A stretch of 64,000 nucleotides of DNA from positions 1,922,001 to 1,986,000 of the forward strand of contig CAVTIR010000004.1 of assembly GCA_963734665.1 (NCBI GenBank). Reading direction: 5' to 3'. A program made the translations under genes and the position numbers. The first letter of the stretch is position 1. Each line of letters opens with the position of its first letter. Shown piece by piece: positions 18,146-26,461 of this stretch. The DNA is from Trebonia sp963734665. GTDB taxonomy: Bacteria; Actinomycetota; Actinomycetes; Streptosporangiales; Streptosporangiaceae. The notes beneath the pieces are model-generated. The model saw only the letters and a program-made list of their open reading frames with translations. It had not been told where the DNA came from and did no database searches.

Positions 18146-18930
18146 CGTCCTGACTAAAGCGGGTGGGACCTGAATACGTGAGAAACGGGCCGTGACCCGA
18201 TCTTGAAGATGTGAACGCGCCGTTCGGCGCCTATGCGGGCTCGGCTCGTTCGGCGTCGCGGGCTTAAACGCGTTGTAGCACGACCGGCTCCTAGCGGCCC
18301 CCGATCACCTCACCGGCCCTCATCGCGCCTCCCCGGCGCGATGACATCGGCGCCGCCCTCGACGCTGCGCATACGGGCCGGCACGCTGGCGCTCAGCCCG
18401 CAGACCCACCAGCGTTCTCCAAGGATGAGGCACCTCACCTCAGACATCACCGCCTGCTCTCGGACGAACAATTCCATCATGCCCGCAGCATCCTTCGGAC
18501 CGGTACCGGGCTGCCCGGCGCATCGTGGCGTTCTTACTCGCCGCCTCGTCCTGGACTCCGAAGTGTGGCGTTGGGGTACACCCCAACGCCACACGCCGCG
18601 CGCACCACACCGTGAAGTCGTGAATCCTTGCCGTCAGTTTCCGGTCGACGTGCCGGCGGGCTCCGGGTCGGCCAGGTACCGGTGCAGCACCCGAATTGGT
18701 GAATTGCAGAACTGGTCTTCGTGACCGTTTTCCGCCGTGATCGAGACCGCAGCCGGTATCTGGCAGCTGACCTTGCTCCCCGCCCGAACTGGGACGGGGC
18801 TACGTCCTGGGCCACGACCGCGCCGCAACGCTCGCCGACAGGAGGGCCATAACGCCAAAGGATCTCCAGTAAGTGACTTTGAAGTGCGGGACAGCCGGCG
18901 ATTCGCGGGCGAGCGCGGCTTTGGGCCCGC
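18146..18930. other. Long gene-poor region
   Basis: 785 bp upstream of the LAL regulator. Open frames on both strands overlap and none has a convincing start. The best candidate is a minus-strand frame ending at 18310, with MMELFVREQAVMSEVRCLIL near 18477, but no family is recognised. The notable structure is the hairpin at 18563-18594, listed separately. Confidence 0.4.
18563..18594. repeat. Perfect 15-bp-arm hairpin
   Basis: GTGTGGCGTTGGGGT (18563-18577) is the exact reverse complement of 18580-18594, separated by only AC. No U tract follows on either strand. It could be a strong terminator, an operator or a transposon-end relic. Confidence 0.6.
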
Positions 18931-20301
18931 TCAGGCCTCGCCCCGGTTCATCGCGATCAGCCGGCCCAGTACCTTGCCGCCGCTGACGCGCAGTCCCTCG
19001 TGCTCCCACTCGTTGGTCACCCAGGCGCGCAGCCCCCGGACGGCGGCCGCGGTGCGCAGCGACAGCGGCGCAGGCACGTACAGGTCGTCGTGGTAGACGG
19101 CCGCCGCGGCGGGCACCTCATTGGCGGCGAGCCGCGCCGGGTCGTACAGCGGCGGCCACCCGTCCCGCTCCGCGAGCAGTTCCGCCGCCGCCCGCAGCCG
19201 GATCAGCGCCGGGTCGAGTTCCGTCATCCACGGGTAGATCATCTCCCCGGTGAACAGCAGCGGCGCGTCCCCGTCGACCGCGCCGGCCGGGTCGAACGCG
19301 GGGAACTCGGCGCGGACCCGCTGCGCCGCCCACCGGGTCGCCGGCCCCTGCGCGTAGCAGGCCTCGTGCAGCACCGCGTAGAGCGGGGCCCGCGCGAACC
19401 CGGTCCGCTCGGCGACCTCGGACAGGAACGCGTCCGACAGCCCGCCGTCGCCGTCCCACGGGTCCTCAAGCAGGTAGTGCAGCTCGTGGCTGCCCGCGGA
19501 CGTGCCGAGCATCCCGCCGATCGACTGGAACCGCTCGACGGTGAGCGGCGACCCGTCGGGCAGCCGCACGTCGCGGGTGGCGAGGTGCCTGGCGACCTCC
19601 CTGGCGGCCGCGGCGTCATCGGGGTAGCGGTCGTAGTGGGCGGTGTTCCGCGCAGCGGCCGTGGCGTAGGTGAGCCGGTAGACGTCCTCGGCGCGGGCAT
19701 CGAGGCCGGGCAGCCCCCCGGTGATCAGCGCGTCACGGATACCGTGCGGCGCGAACGACAGGTAGGTGACCGTGCAGAAGCCGCCGAACGACTGCCCGAG
19801 CACCGTCCACGGCTCATCCGGCCCGCATAGCTCCCGGCGGACCACCTCGCAGTCGAGGACGATGGAGTCCGCGCGGAACCTGGCGAGGTACTCCGCCTGC
19901 GCCGCCGGCGTCCCGAGCCGCGCCAGGGACCGCGCCGTGGCCGGCGTCGACCGCCCGGTGCCGCGCTGGTCAAGCAGCAGCACCCGGTAGTCGTCCAGGG
20001 CCCGGTCGAGCCACGTGGATCGCCCGACGGGCCGCTGGGCGGCGAACCCAGGCCCGCCCTGCAGGAACAACAGCCACGGCAGCCGGCGGCCGCCGGCCGC
20101 GCCGGCGGCGGCGACCTCCCGCCCGAACAGGGTGATCTGCTCCCCGTCGGGCTTCCCGTGGTCTAGCGGAACGCTGAAGTGATGGTCGGTGAGGACGGTA
20201 CCCGGCTGCCGGTAGGTGCGCACGAACAGGATTATCCCGAACGGGGGGGCGGCTCCGCGCGCCGCCGCCCCATTGGCCGCCCGTCGTGAGAAAGGGGCCA
20301 T
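18931..20301 (-). CDS. Alpha/beta-hydrolase, proline iminopeptidase-like (S33)
   Basis: 456 aa. The oxyanion region is LLFLQGGPGFAA, the RGTG block LLLDQRGTGRS is typical of prolyl aminopeptidases, and the nucleophile elbow is GQSFGG (Ser in the middle). The C-terminal part supplies the acid and His. The family removes N-terminal proline or hydrolyses peptide-like substrates in the cytosol. The ATG at 20301 adds an Ala/Arg-rich leader; a GTG at 20223 (VRTYRQPGTVLTDHH) may be the true start. It is divergent from the DGPF/ECF42 pair. Confidence 0.88.
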   Translation of the reverse strand: MAPFSRRAANGAAARGAAPPFGIILFVRTYRQPGTVLTDHHFSVPLDHGKPDGEQITLFGREVAAAGAAGGRRLPWLLFLQGGPGFAAQRPVGRSTWLDRALDDYRVLLLDQRGTGRSTPATARSLARLGTPAAQAEYLARFRADSIVLDCEVVRRELCGPDEPWTVLGQSFGGFCTVTYLSFAPHGIRDALITGGLPGLDARAEDVYRLTYATAAARNTAHYDRYPDDAAAAREVARHLATRDVRLPDGSPLTVERFQSIGGMLGTSAGSHELHYLLEDPWDGDGGLSDAFLSEVAERTGFARAPLYAVLHEACYAQGPATRWAAQRVRAEFPAFDPAGAVDGDAPLLFTGEMIYPWMTELDPALIRLRAAAELLAERDGWPPLYDPARLAANEVPAAAAVYHDDLYVPAPLSLRTAAAVRGLRAWVTNEWEHEGLRVSGGKVLGRLIAMNRGEA

Positions 20302-20500
20302 GGGCCGATCCTGAAAGCGCGAGGAGCAACGCCGTCATGTCCATCGCGACGAGCAGTGTCGGCAGCATGAGGACTCCGGGCGATGCGACGGCGAAAAACT
20401 CATGCGAAGGTTCTGGCAGGGGATGTCAAGACGACGACGGCGGCTCCGACCAACTGGCTGAAGGGCCCGACCGGGGCTCGCGAACCACGAGGAGTACGAG

Positions 20501-20872
20501 ATGCAGTTCCTGATCAGCCTGCATATCAACCCGGCAGTGCTGGACGCACTGACCGACGAGGAGAAAGCGGCGATTGGCGGCGGCCATGGCAAGTTCATCG
20601 AGGCGCTGAAGAGGTCCGGCGAGCTGGTCACCACGCAGGCGCTGGTCGACCCGGCGCAGGCCGCTGTGGTGTCCGTGCGCAACGGCCAGCCGGTGGTGAC
20701 CGACGGACCTTTCCTGGAGTCCAAGGAGTATCTGGGCGGCTTCTACCTGATCGACTGCGAGAACAAGGAGCGGGCGATCGAGCTGGCAGCCCAGATCCCG
20801 GACGCCTCGATCCAGGGTCTGGGGGTCGAAGTCCGGCAGGTGATGTTCGCTGACGGACAATTGGAGGCATGA
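20501..20872 (+). CDS. DGPF/YCII-domain protein, partner of ECF42 sigma factor
   Basis: 123 aa. A single YCII-like ferredoxin-fold domain contains the eponymous motif in VVTDGPFLESKEYLGGF (residues about 66-82). Proteins of this family are encoded beside ECF42 sigma factors and are usual members of the sigma factor's own regulon. The stop overlaps the next start as ATGA (20869-20872), so the two are cotranslated. Biochemical activity is unknown. Confidence 0.93.
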   Translation: MQFLISLHINPAVLDALTDEEKAAIGGGHGKFIEALKRSGELVTTQALVDPAQAAVVSVRNGQPVVTDGPFLESKEYLGGFYLIDCENKERAIELAAQIPDASIQGLGVEVRQVMFADGQLEA

Positions 20873-22080
20873 CAGCACCAGCCCTCGAGGACCTGCTGCG
20901 CGAGCTCACGCCGCAGGTCCTCGGTGCGCTGGTACGCCGGCACGGCCAGTTCGAAGGATGTGAGGACGCCGTTCAGGAAGCCGTCCTGGCCGCCACCGTG
21001 CAGTGGCCGGCCCAGGGAGTGCCGGACAACGCGCGCGGCTGGCTGGTGACTGTCGCGTCCCGGCGGCTCATCGACCAGGTGCGCAGCGACCACGCGCGCC
21101 GCGAGCGGGAGTCGGCGACGGCCACCGAGGTGATGCCGGAGGACGTACCAGGCACCGACGACACGCTCGTCCTGCTGTTCCTGTGCTGCCATCCGGCGCT
21201 GACCGCGGCCTCCCAGACCGCCCTGACGCTGCGGGCGGTCGGCGGCCTGACCACTGCCGAGATCGCCCGCGCGTTCCTGGTGCCGGAAGCCACGGTGGCG
21301 GCCAGGATCAGCCGGGCCAAGCAGCGCATCAAGGCCGCCGGCAGCTCGTTCACCCTGCCGGACGGCGCGGAGCGCGAGGAGCGGCTGCGGGTCGTCCTGC
21401 ACGTGCTCTACCTGATCTTCAACGAGGGCTACACCGCGTCCTCGGGCAGCGAGCTGCACCGCGCCGACCTCGCGCGCGAGGCGATCCGGCTGGCCAGGAT
21501 GGTGCACGCCCAGCTGCCCGAGGACGGCGACGTGACCGGGCTGCTCGCACTCATGCTGCTGACCCACGCCCGCCGGGAGGCACGCACGACGGCGGCCGGC
21601 GACCTGGTGCCGCTTGACGAGCAGGACCGTACGAAGTGGGACCGAGAGCTGACCGACGAGGGCATCGAGCTGGTCAAGGCGTCGCTGGCCGGCCCGGTGC
21701 TGGGGCCTTACCAGCTTCAGGCCGCAATCGCCGCCACGCACGCCGACGCGGCCACGGCCGGGGAGACCAACTGGCCGCAGGTGCACGCCCTTTACCTGAT
21801 CCTGGAACGGATCGCACCCAACCCGATGGTCACCCTCAACCGGGCGATCGCGCTCGCTGAGACCGAGGGCCCGCTGGCCGGGCTGGCCCTGCTGTCCACA
21901 CTGGACAGTGACGAGCGGATGGCCGGGCATCACCGGATGCTGTCCGTACGGGCGCATCTGCTGGAGAAGACCGGCGATACGGCCGGGGCGTACGAGTACT
22001 ACCGGCGCGCCGCGAAGTCCACCGCCAGCATCGCCGAGCAACGCTACCTGGAGTCCCGCGCCAGCCGGGTGAGAGCATAG
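20869..22080 (+). CDS. ECF RNA-polymerase sigma factor, ECF42 group
   Basis: 403 aa, much longer than a plain ECF sigma. Sigma-2 includes FEGCEDAVQEAVLAATVQW and WLVTVASRRLIDQVRSD. Sigma-4 is LTTAEIARAFLVPEATVAARI followed by SRAKQRIK. A C-terminal helical, TPR-like extension of about 220 residues (LYLIFNEGYTASSG, APNPMVTLNRAIALAE) is the ECF42 hallmark and takes the place of an anti-sigma factor in control. The adjacent DGPF gene confirms the group. It probably autoregulates this operon. Confidence 0.95.
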   Translation: MTAPALEDLLRELTPQVLGALVRRHGQFEGCEDAVQEAVLAATVQWPAQGVPDNARGWLVTVASRRLIDQVRSDHARRERESATATEVMPEDVPGTDDTLVLLFLCCHPALTAASQTALTLRAVGGLTTAEIARAFLVPEATVAARISRAKQRIKAAGSSFTLPDGAEREERLRVVLHVLYLIFNEGYTASSGSELHRADLAREAIRLARMVHAQLPEDGDVTGLLALMLLTHARREARTTAAGDLVPLDEQDRTKWDRELTDEGIELVKASLAGPVLGPYQLQAAIAATHADAATAGETNWPQVHALYLILERIAPNPMVTLNRAIALAETEGPLAGLALLSTLDSDERMAGHHRMLSVRAHLLEKTGDTAGAYEYYRRAAKSTASIAEQRYLESRASRVRA

Positions 22081-22211
22081 ATTCTGCCCCAATCCCCTCC
22101 ACTAGGTCACATGCGGAGGTCATCGCGTCGCTCGACACCCAGACATGCTGGCCTTGCCGGCCCTCTCGACGGACGAGGGGATGACGACGAGGACTTGCCC
22201 GGGCTGTCTTT

Positions 22212-22390
22212 TCAGGCGCCCGCGCCGCCGTCGACGGGCACGATCGCGCCGGTCACCATCGACGCCCGGTCGCTGAGCAGCCACGCGGCCACCTCGGCGA
22301 CCTCGCGGGGCTCGGCCATGCGGCGGAGCGGGGTCGCAGCGTTGATGCGCTCGATGACGCCGGGACTCTGGCTCTTCTGAACGTACTGGG
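22212..22390 (-). pseudogene. C-terminal fragment of a short-chain dehydrogenase, with an unknown remnant upstream
   Basis: The minus strand encodes PGVIERINAATPLRRMAEPR followed by EVAEVAAWLLSDRASMVTGA and a VPVDGGAGA end. This is the last 50-60 residues of an SDR; the Rossmann and catalytic parts are missing. Directly upstream (22391-22549), another minus frame encodes GQVPYDFLPERQPGTHRVWL with no recognised family. The region 22081-22549 therefore looks like a patchwork of gene ends. Confidence 0.6.
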
Positions 22391-22549
22391 AACCGAGAGC
22401 GTCAACGCGCCCAGGCCGCTCTGATAGAGCCAGACACGGTGGGTGCCCGGCTGTCGTTCCGGGAGGAAGTCATAAGGCACTTGGCCGATCGCGTACTCAG
22501 CGCCGCCGTGCTCTCCGGCCTGAACCCGGTCCGGCCGGGGGCATAGCGG

Positions 22550-23519
22550 TTAAGGCGCGGTGAGGGCTGCGGTCAGCGTTGCGGCGTGCCGGTCCAGCCA
22601 GGCTTCACGGCGCTTGATCACGTCGCCCACGCCCTCGTCCCACATCCGCTGCCAGCCGCCGCCCTGGGTTTCCGCCCGCTGCTTCATGAGGTGCCAGGAC
22701 CGTCAGCCGCTTCTCCTCGCCCACCTTGCGCATGTCGGCGATGTCGGTGACGCGGGCCTCGCCGGCGAAGTGCGCGACCTTCCCCGGCGGGACCCCTTCC
22801 AGCCACGTCCCGGTCGGGCCGATCGCGTCGATCACGGCCAGCAGCTCCAGCCGCTGGCGGAACTTGCCGAGCGACGCGGCCTTCGCCACGTCCTTCAGCC
22901 GGTCGAACTCGCTGCGCCGCGTCACCGGGTCCGCCAGCAGCAGCCGCCCCAGCCGGGCACGGGCGGCCATGTTGACCCTGGCGGCGACCAGCCCGTAGAA
23001 GGCGGTGTTCGCCTCGGTCCGGATCGTGGTGGCCATCGCGTCCAGCGTCGTGTACCCCGGCAGCTCGCACCGCGCCCGGACCAGCTCCTCGAGCGCCACG
23101 TTGATCAGGTCCGCTGGGTTGTCCTTCGCCTGGACCGCCTTGCGGATCGCCTGCTCGGCGACCTGCCGCACCCCGGCTGCGTCGTAGGTGACCTTCATCC
23201 GGGCCCGGACCAGCTCCCGGTACCGCTTGGCCGTCCGCTCCACCGGCTGCTCAAGCTCCACGTCCCCGGCCAGCCCTAGGGCGTCCCGCACGTGCCGGGC
23301 CACCACGGCGGGGACGTCGTCAACCTTCGGGAAGTAGCCCAGCCGCTGGTAGGACTTCAGCCACACCACCAGCGCCAGCAGGCGCCGCTCATCATGCTGC
23401 GCTGTCCTGCACCGCGCCCACTCAACCTCGTCACCAGACGGGGTGAACGACTCAGCCAGCTCCCGGCCCGCCACCACCCGGCCGAACCGCGGGTACGTGG
23501 TCCTCTCGACCGATGTCAC
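22550..23519 (-). pseudogene. tnpA: Tn3-family transposase TnpA, N-terminal fragment
   Basis: From a GTG at 23519 the frame reads VTSVERTTYPRFGRVVAGRE, then VWLKSYQRLGYFPKVDDVPA and the rest of the DUF4158 N-terminal domain of Tn3 transposases. About 290 residues survive of roughly 1000; the DDE catalytic core is absent. Near 22690 the frame shifts by one base into MKQRAETQGGGWQRMWDEGV and ends at 22550-22552. It cannot be an active transposase. A Tn3-type terminal repeat begins 54 bp upstream of its start. Confidence 0.75.
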
Positions 23520-23572
23520 ACCAACCCCCGCAGACGCCGCCAACACGACGACCACCACCCTAAGTGAGCGCC

Positions 23573-23610
23573 GGGGGTTGAGCGACAACGGAACGGTGGT
23601 TGTCGTTAAG
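23573..23610 (+). repeat. 38-bp Tn3-type terminal inverted repeat (left)
   Basis: Exactly 38 bp, starting GGGGG and ending GTTGTCGTTAAG. The length, the leading G run and the GGAACG...CGTTAAG inner block follow the Tn3 38-bp end. By Tn3 convention the element's interior lies to the right. Confidence 0.65.
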
Positions 23611-23648
23611 GCCCCTCGCGGAGTGCCGTTAGCGACACTGGCCGTTCC
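23589..23648. repeat. Tn3-end-like dyad, second copy
   Basis: The inner half of the left end (23589-23610) is followed after 16 bp by a facing arm (23627-23648, CGTTAGCGACACTGGCCGTT...). The arrangement parallels 5236-5295, where the spacer is 17 bp. The two copies share the arm sequences but not the spacer. Confidence 0.5.
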
Positions 23649-23779
23649 AAGCAGCCTGTGCAGAATGCCTGGTAGAGGCAGGCCACGCCGCCGGGGGTGG
23701 CGGATTCTGGCGGGTGTTGCGGTCGCGTCAGCACGCAGGGCTTGATCTCTAGGACTTGCCTGTCGGCACGCAAGCTAGG

Positions 23780-24418
23780 TCATCCTGACCCAGGCGGTTC
23801 CGCCTGGGTCTCGGCGCTGCCGGCCCCGAGCGTGAGTGCTCGCTTGAGGGCGGCCTGGGTCTGGTCGGCCAGGGTGCGGGGGTTGTTGCCGAGGCTTTTG
23901 GCGGTCTGGTAGCAGGCGAGGGCGATTTGCGCGGCGAAGCGGGCGGTGGCCTCGTCGGATCCGCGGTGGATGAGGAGGTCGCTCAGCTTGTCGGCGATCT
24001 GCTGCATCTTCATCGCGTCGCGGGCGCGCAGCTCCGGGTGCTGCTCGATGAGCTGGAAGTGGCGGGTGTAGGCCTCGGGGTCGGCGGTTGCCTGGGCACA
24101 GAGGGCGAGGAGGACCGGGCGGAGCTGTTCGACGGCCCCGGTCGCGTTTCGCGGGGCGGGGGCGCCGTCGGCCTGGCCGGCTGCGGTGATCGTGTCGAGC
24201 AGTTCCTGCTCGTTGGCGAAGACGACCTCCTGCTTGTCGCCGAAGTGGCGGAAGAACGTGGTGCGGCCGACTTCGGCGCGCTCGGCGATGTCGCCGACCG
24301 AGACGCCGTCGAAGCCCCGCTCGCGGAACAGCTCTCGGGCGGCCTCGATGATGCGCTGGCGGGCCTGGCGTTGCTTGCGCTCCACGAGCGGGAGGTGCGG
24401 GGTCATAACAGCCAGCAT
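23780..24418 (-). CDS. TetR-family regulator of the divergent passenger genes
   Basis: 212 aa from the ATG at 24418; ATG 24406 and TTG 24442 are alternatives. The helix-turn-helix is GFDGVSVGDIAERAEVGRTT, then FFRHFGDKQEVVF. A helical ligand domain with YTRHFQLIEQHPELRARDAM follows. It is divergent from the SnoaL-like gene, with a dyad-rich gap between, so it probably controls that gene and perhaps the whole five-gene block. Confidence 0.88.
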   Translation of the reverse strand: MLAVMTPHLPLVERKQRQARQRIIEAARELFRERGFDGVSVGDIAERAEVGRTTFFRHFGDKQEVVFANEQELLDTITAAGQADGAPAPRNATGAVEQLRPVLLALCAQATADPEAYTRHFQLIEQHPELRARDAMKMQQIADKLSDLLIHRGSDEATARFAAQIALACYQTAKSLGNNPRTLADQTQAALKRALTLGAGSAETQAEPPGSG

Positions 24419-24474
24419 ACCGGTTCCGGTTTGCCGTTCCAAGAGGTACGCGGTATGTTACGGTACTGAGTACC
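24419..24474. promoter_or_regulatory. Divergent promoter/operator region
   Basis: ACCGGTTCCGGT (24419-24430) is a perfect dyad. GGTAC (24445-24449) and GTACC (24470-24474) bracket a region that includes TATGTT. These are candidate TetR sites between the two divergent starts. Confidence 0.45.
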
Positions 24475-24493
24475 AAAACGAACGGAGGACACA

Positions 24494-24928
24494 GTGGCGC
24501 ACGAGCTGCACGCGGAAGACCGCCAGGCGATCGGCGAGATCTTGTCTTTGCACGGGCACCTGTTCGACGGAGGCCACCTGGACCGGCTCGGGGAGATCTT
24601 CACCCCCGACGTCGTCTACGACATGAGCGCCATGGGAATGGGAACCTTCGCGGGGATCGAGGCGATCAGGAGCGCCGCCCTGCAGCTTGGCCCGGGGAAC
24701 CCCGTCGCTCATCACGTGACGAACGTCGTCATCAGCGGCGAGGGGGACGGCCCGGTAACCGCGCTGTCCAAGGGCCTCATACTGCGGGCGGACGGGACGC
24801 TCGCCAGCGTGACGCACCTTGACACCCTGCGGCGTCACGACGGCGGCTGGCGTATCAGCCGCCGGGTCATCACCCCGCAGCGCACTCCCCTGGGCGGAGC
24901 CCACCTCGCCGGCGCGGGCGACCGGTGA
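24494..24928 (+). CDS. SnoaL-like/NTF2-fold protein
   Basis: 144 aa with a GTG start after a GGAGGA site. The opening helix DRQAIGEILSLHGHLFDGG, FTPDVVYDMSAMG, and the strand block HHVTNVVISGEGDGPVTALS match the SnoaL_4 group of the NTF2 superfamily. These small alpha+beta barrels act as cyclases, isomerases or binding proteins. No function can be fixed from sequence. It is the first gene to the right of the TetR. Confidence 0.85.
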   Translation: MAHELHAEDRQAIGEILSLHGHLFDGGHLDRLGEIFTPDVVYDMSAMGMGTFAGIEAIRSAALQLGPGNPVAHHVTNVVISGEGDGPVTALSKGLILRADGTLASVTHLDTLRRHDGGWRISRRVITPQRTPLGGAHLAGAGDR

Positions 24929-24937
24929 GCTCGCCCC

Positions 24938-24979
24938 TTTTCGATGCCCGCTATCTGCTTTCCGATGTCCGTTATCTGC
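24938..24979 (+). repeat. Tandem 21-bp imperfect repeat
   Basis: Two head-to-tail 21-bp units (24938-24958 and 24959-24979), each ending TATCTGC, identical at 18 positions. They lie in the gap just before the metallo-hydrolase ribosome-binding site. Confidence 0.6.
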
Positions 24980-24995
24980 CACGTGGGGGACAGTC

Positions 24996-25751
24996 ATGAC
25001 CGAGCCGCTCGTCATCACCCGGGTCACCCACAGCTGCCACCTGATCCAGGTCGGCGGCCTGACCGTGCTCACCGACCCCTGGTTCTCCCAGCGCGCCCTG
25101 TACCACCCGGGCGAGCCGATCGCCTTCCAGCCGGAACAGCTGCCGCACCTGGACGCCGTCGTGATCAGCCACGAGCACTACGACCACTGCGACCTTGATG
25201 CCTTCCGCCGCTACCCCGACAAGGACGTGCCCCTCCTGGTCGCCGGGCCGGTCGTCGAGAAGGCCCGCAAGGCCGGCTTCAGTAACGTCCGCGCGCTCGA
25301 GCCATGGCAGTCCGCTCAGGTCGGCGACCTGACCATCAGCGCGGCCCCCGGCAAGCACGGCGTCTACGAGGTCACCTACGTGATCAGCGGCGGCGGCCGC
25401 AGCGTCTACTTTGCCGGGGACACGCTGCTCATCCCGGAGCTGCGCACCCTGACCGACCGCTACGGCCCGCTCGACGTGGCCCTCCTCCCCGTCAACGGCC
25501 TGCAGATCCGGATGGCGGGCAACAAGCAGGTCGTCATGAACGCCGAAGAGGCCGCCGAGCTCACCGCCGCCCTGCGCCCTGGGCTGGCAGTGCCACAGCA
25601 CTACGCCTTCACCAGCGGCACCGTGGGCGACATGCTCTTCCTCAAGAGCGACAAGACCCCCGCCCACTTCGTCGAGGCGGCCCGCCGCCTGGCCCCCGAC
25701 GTCCCGGTCAAGGTCATCAGCCCCGGTGAACCGCTGACCGTCGCCCCCTGA
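24996..25751 (+). CDS. UlaG/NAPE-PLD-like metallo-beta-lactamase-fold hydrolase
   Basis: 251 aa. The metal motif HxHxDH appears as SHEHYDHCD (about residue 56). Later ligands are in PGKHGVYEVTY, VYFAGDTLL and VPQHYAF. The beta-strand core HSCHLIQVGGLTVLTDPWF is typical of the Lactamase_B_2/UlaG branch, which hydrolyses lactones or phosphodiesters. GTGGGGGA precedes the ATG. It lies 67 bp after the SnoaL-like gene and is likely cotranscribed with it. Confidence 0.88.
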   Translation: MTEPLVITRVTHSCHLIQVGGLTVLTDPWFSQRALYHPGEPIAFQPEQLPHLDAVVISHEHYDHCDLDAFRRYPDKDVPLLVAGPVVEKARKAGFSNVRALEPWQSAQVGDLTISAAPGKHGVYEVTYVISGGGRSVYFAGDTLLIPELRTLTDRYGPLDVALLPVNGLQIRMAGNKQVVMNAEEAAELTAALRPGLAVPQHYAFTSGTVGDMLFLKSDKTPAHFVEAARRLAPDVPVKVISPGEPLTVAP

Positions 25752-25868
25752 CCCCGAGCAGCCGAGCGGAGCCCTGACCATGCCGGTCGACGAGATCGCC
25801 CCCGGCTGAAGGCGCCTGTCCCGCCAGCGGCGCCATGCTGCGTACTCCGCTGACCGAAAGGATCTGCC

Positions 25869-26327
25869 GTGCCAGACGTTAAGCCCGTGCCCTGCTGGCT
25901 CCGGGCCGCCAACCGCGCGGCGCTCGCCATGTCGCGCGTCGGGCTCACGATGGGGCCCGTCTGCGTGCTTACGGTGCCGGGCCGGCGCACGGGCAAGCCG
26001 CGCTCGGCTCCGGTCTCGCCGCTGACGGTCAGCGGCGGCCGGTACGTAGTGTCCGCGCTGCCGGATTCCGACTGGGCCCGCAACGTCCGGGCCGCCGGGC
26101 ACGCCCAGCTCTCCTGCGGGCGCCGCCGCGAGCCCGTCACGCTCACCGAGGTCACTGACAGCGCATTGAAAGAGCAGGTCATGCGCGCGTATCCGCGCGA
26201 GGTCCCGAGAGGCGCCCCGATGTTCGTCCGGGCTGGCATCGCCAGCAGCCCCGACCCCGACGCCTTCGCCGCCGCCGCCGGCCACGTCGCGGTATTCCAG
26301 ATCCGCCCAGCGCCGCCAGCGCCGTGA
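25869..26327 (+). CDS. DUF385 (F420-dependent nitroreductase/quinone reductase, Ddn-like) family protein
   Basis: 152 aa with a GTG start after AAAGGA. The split-barrel core shows CVLTVPGRRTGKPRSAPVSP and DSDWARNVRAAGHAQLSC, typical of the family (PF04075) that includes the Mycobacterium Ddn enzyme. Members bind F420H2 and reduce quinones, nitroimidazoles or unsaturated ketones. Whether this one uses F420 is inferred from family only. Same strand as its neighbours. Confidence 0.85.
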   Translation: MPDVKPVPCWLRAANRAALAMSRVGLTMGPVCVLTVPGRRTGKPRSAPVSPLTVSGGRYVVSALPDSDWARNVRAAGHAQLSCGRRREPVTLTEVTDSALKEQVMRAYPREVPRGAPMFVRAGIASSPDPDAFAAAAGHVAVFQIRPAPPAP

Positions 26328-26461
26328 AACCGCGCCACCGCCGCGACGCGCCGCGGAACCGGGCGGGCTGCCAGCCAGTGCTGTCCTGGCGTCCGCAGGC
26401 GCCAGGCCTGTGCCGAGGTCAGGTTTCAAAAGATGAACTCTGAAGCTGAGGAGGATGCGCC

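Noticed and set aside
18233..18724. 163-codon plus-strand frame in the gene-poor region
   Set aside because: It crosses the perfect hairpin, has no ribosome-binding site and shows no family pattern; kept only as part of the gap note.
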